The notes under the pieces are model-generated. The model was not told the DNA's origin. It was given only the letters and a program-made list of their open reading frames with translations, and did not search any database. DNA of 7,333 bases from an uncultured Collinsella sp. (GTDB lineage Bacteria; Actinomycetota; Coriobacteriia; Coriobacteriales; Coriobacteriaceae), in the NCBI GenBank assembly GCA_900545055.1, contig UQXP01000068.1:1-7333 (forward strand), in the 5' to 3' direction. Positions 6,322-7,333 of the stretch are shown here, one piece after another. Position 1 is the first letter of the stretch; each line of letters opens with the position of its first letter. The translations under genes and the position numbers were made by a program.

Positions 6322-6382
6322 GTATGCGTGGGCAGTGCGGATAGCGGTAAAGTACCATGATAGCCGCACTGCCCACGCATAC
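6322..6382. repeat. Perfect 19-bp inverted repeat upstream of the kinase gene
   Basis: GTATGCGTGGGCAGTGCGG at 6322-6340 is exactly complementary to 6364-6382. The arms enclose 23 bases, which contain a smaller stem GGTA (6346-6349) with TACC (6353-6356) around AAG. The element ends 33 bases before the preferred kinase start codon, so it is in the kinase leader or promoter. There is no T-run on either strand, so it is not an obvious terminator. A large operator, an mRNA structure controlling kinase expression, or a small mobile repeat all remain possible. Confidence 0.85.
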
Positions 6383-6393
6383 CGCTGAGTATT

Positions 6394-6405
6394 GTCGTTT
6401 ACGAC
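6394..6405. repeat. Short dyad GTCGT-TT-ACGAC
   Basis: A 5-bp perfect dyad with a 2-base centre lies between the terminator-like hairpin (6421-6447) and the 19-bp inverted repeat. Its size suits a small dimeric regulator's operator, but a dyad this short can occur by chance. Confidence 0.3.
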
Positions 6406-6420
6406 GCAGAGGGTAGAAGA

Positions 6421-6447
6421 CGAAAGACGGACGGTGACCGTCTTTCG
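6421..6447 (-). terminator. Probable terminator of the FHA gene
   Basis: CGAAAGACGG (6421-6430) pairs perfectly with 6438-6447 around a 7-base loop. It begins 13 bases past the stop codon of the FHA gene. On the minus strand the stem is followed by TCTTCTACC, moderately T-rich. This is consistent with an intrinsic terminator or attenuator that would partly separate the FHA gene from the kinase gene. Confidence 0.6.
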
Positions 6448-6460
6448 ATCGCCGTCCGCG

Positions 6461-7315
6461 CTAGTCCACAATAACGAGAAACGTTGTATAGAGACCCAAA
6501 TGAAGTCTGTCGCTGTTGGCGATTTCCACGGGGGGATAGACTTTGCCGGGCTCTCGTTGGTCGCGGGGCGGCTCGATTACGGTATCGCCGTCGCCTGCAC
6601 CCGATTCGAGCACCGTGCCGTTGGTCGATCCAAGGCCCTGGGCGTACCAGTGCTCACCCTCGAGCCAAATGCGAAGATGCTCGCGCGATGCGTCGGCGCC
6701 CACATCGGTGATGCTGGGCGAGGTTTTGGGCAAAGAACCAATCACGGTGCCGCGCGGATCGCGTGTGAGGGGATGGATTTGCATATCGACGCAGTTGTCG
6801 GCATGCGTCCTGAGCAGACCGAGGTTGGGAGCGACGGCGCGCGGCTGATCCAGACTGCCCATAAAGCCACGTCCAACGGTAGTTTCGGTGGTGCCAAAGT
6901 GCCCGCCCGTCTTGCTGTCGCAAAAGCGCTCGACGGTGGCCACGCCTTGAGCGGGGTCGGCAAGTGCGCCCGTTGCCACAAAGAGCATAAGGTAAAGCGT
7001 ACTCTTCTCGCGCACGGCATTGCCGTCAAAGTTGTCGATGTGATTGAGGGCATTTGCATATAGGCGGCTGTCCAGCTTGTAGCTGGCGAGAGCCGACATC
7101 ATTTCGTTGGCGGCCGGGCCGCGATAGTGCTCGGCGATTGCCTGATAGGCGGACTCGCCGCCGCCGAGCTTGCTGCAGATTGCCGCGGAAAGATTGAGCG
7201 TGGTGACGGCAAAGTCGCTGTAGATGGCGGGCGCGCACTGGTCAGGCTCGCGATGGACGATGTAACGGGTAAGATACGGGTAGCGCGCAGAGATGTGGTG
7301 TAAGAGGCGGGGCAT
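6461..7315 (-). CDS. FHA-domain protein, probable partner of the adjacent Ser/Thr kinase
   Basis: Predicted soluble protein of 284 residues with no signal peptide or membrane segment. The first 180 residues look mostly helical and match no family I recognise. The C-terminal FHA domain (about 185-283) shows SREH at 210-213 and GSTNGT at 229-234, the conserved core of this phosphothreonine-binding fold, with closing strands 'VEIANSDRLHLGLYTTFLVIV'. The Arg expected after the first FHA Gly is replaced (IGS, 192-194), so phosphopeptide affinity may be changed. FHA proteins next to Hanks kinases are often substrates or scaffolds, and the kinase gene follows 171 bases downstream. The ATG at 7315 has a possible AAGAGG site 6 bases ahead, but it sits at the exact centre of a 26-bp palindrome. 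The frame is also open to the window edge, so the true start may lie outside. No in-frame alternative start is visible before residue 72. Confidence 0.83.
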   Translation of the reverse strand: MPRLLHHISARYPYLTRYIVHREPDQCAPAIYSDFAVTTLNLSAAICSKLGGGESAYQAIAEHYRGPAANEMMSALASYKLDSRLYANALNHIDNFDGNAVREKSTLYLMLFVATGALADPAQGVATVERFCDSKTGGHFGTTETTVGRGFMGSLDQPRAVAPNLGLLRTHADNCVDMQIHPLTRDPRGTVIGSLPKTSPSITDVGADASREHLRIWLEGEHWYAQGLGSTNGTVLESGAGDGDTVIEPPRDQREPGKVYPPVEIANSDRLHLGLYTTFLVIVD

Positions 7316-7327
7316 GCCCCGCCTCTT
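7302..7327 (+). terminator. 26-bp perfect palindrome, terminator-like on the plus strand
   Basis: Bases 7302-7314 (AAGAGGCGGGGCA) are exactly complementary to 7315-7327, so the whole 26 bases are self-complementary. On the plus strand the second arm ends in CTT and is followed by CTCTTT, the look of an intrinsic terminator. No plus-strand gene ends here within the window, however. The centre coincides with the ATG assigned to the FHA gene. Either the hairpin hides that start codon and its ribosome binding site in mRNA, or it is an intragenic or terminator hairpin and the FHA start is misplaced. Confidence 0.5.
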
Positions 7328-7333
7328 CTCTTT

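Noticed and set aside
6290..6376. N-terminal extension of the kinase by 29 residues
   Set aside because: The extension would be translated through the 19-bp inverted repeat and reads like non-coding sequence. The ATG at 6289 has a good ribosome binding site and an acidic N-terminus typical of the family.

Overview
This 7.3 kb window is GC-rich bacterial chromosome. Every gene I can support lies on the minus strand, so gene order below is in the direction of transcription, from high to low coordinates. The GC-rich codon use, the strong AAAGGAG-type ribosome binding sites, the small two-membrane-segment protein with a zinc ribbon, and the kinase with an extracellular DUF6273-like domain fit a gut actinobacterium of the Coriobacteriia (Collinsella/Olsenella type). 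That placement is inference from gene style; no marker gene is present.

Region A (7333-4205) is a signalling pair. An FHA-domain protein (7315-6461) is followed, after 171 bases rich in dyad symmetry, by a membrane Ser/Thr protein kinase (6289-4205). The kinase has a cytoplasmic kinase domain, one membrane segment and an extracellular C-terminal domain resembling DUF6273. FHA domains bind phosphothreonine, so the FHA protein is a natural partner or substrate of the kinase.

Region B (4204-3633) is a 572-base gap without a gene. It holds a GC-rich hairpin just after the kinase stop, then a very regular array of five palindromic units (3784-4162), then the promoter of the copper operon. In the array, ten copies of the invariant 10-mer ATCTGTAACA alternate in orientation, with gaps of about 25 and 35 bases in turn and an overall period of 80-81 bases. 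I cannot match it to a known element class, and it is the most interesting object in the window.

Region C (3632-601) is a copper-resistance operon: copA (Cu+-exporting P1B-type ATPase), copZ (HMA copper chaperone) and csoR (copper-sensing repressor). Upstream of copA, a perfect dyad ACCCCC-T-GGGGGT lies between plausible -35 and -10 boxes and is the likely CsoR operator. Copper bound by CsoR would release repression, CopZ would carry Cu+, and CopA would pump it out. A long imperfect hairpin separates copA from copZ.

Region D (600-1) holds a cluster of REP-like 34-bp repeats and palindromes directly after the csoR stop codon. It is followed by a gene, cut off by the window edge, for a small membrane protein with a C-terminal zinc ribbon.
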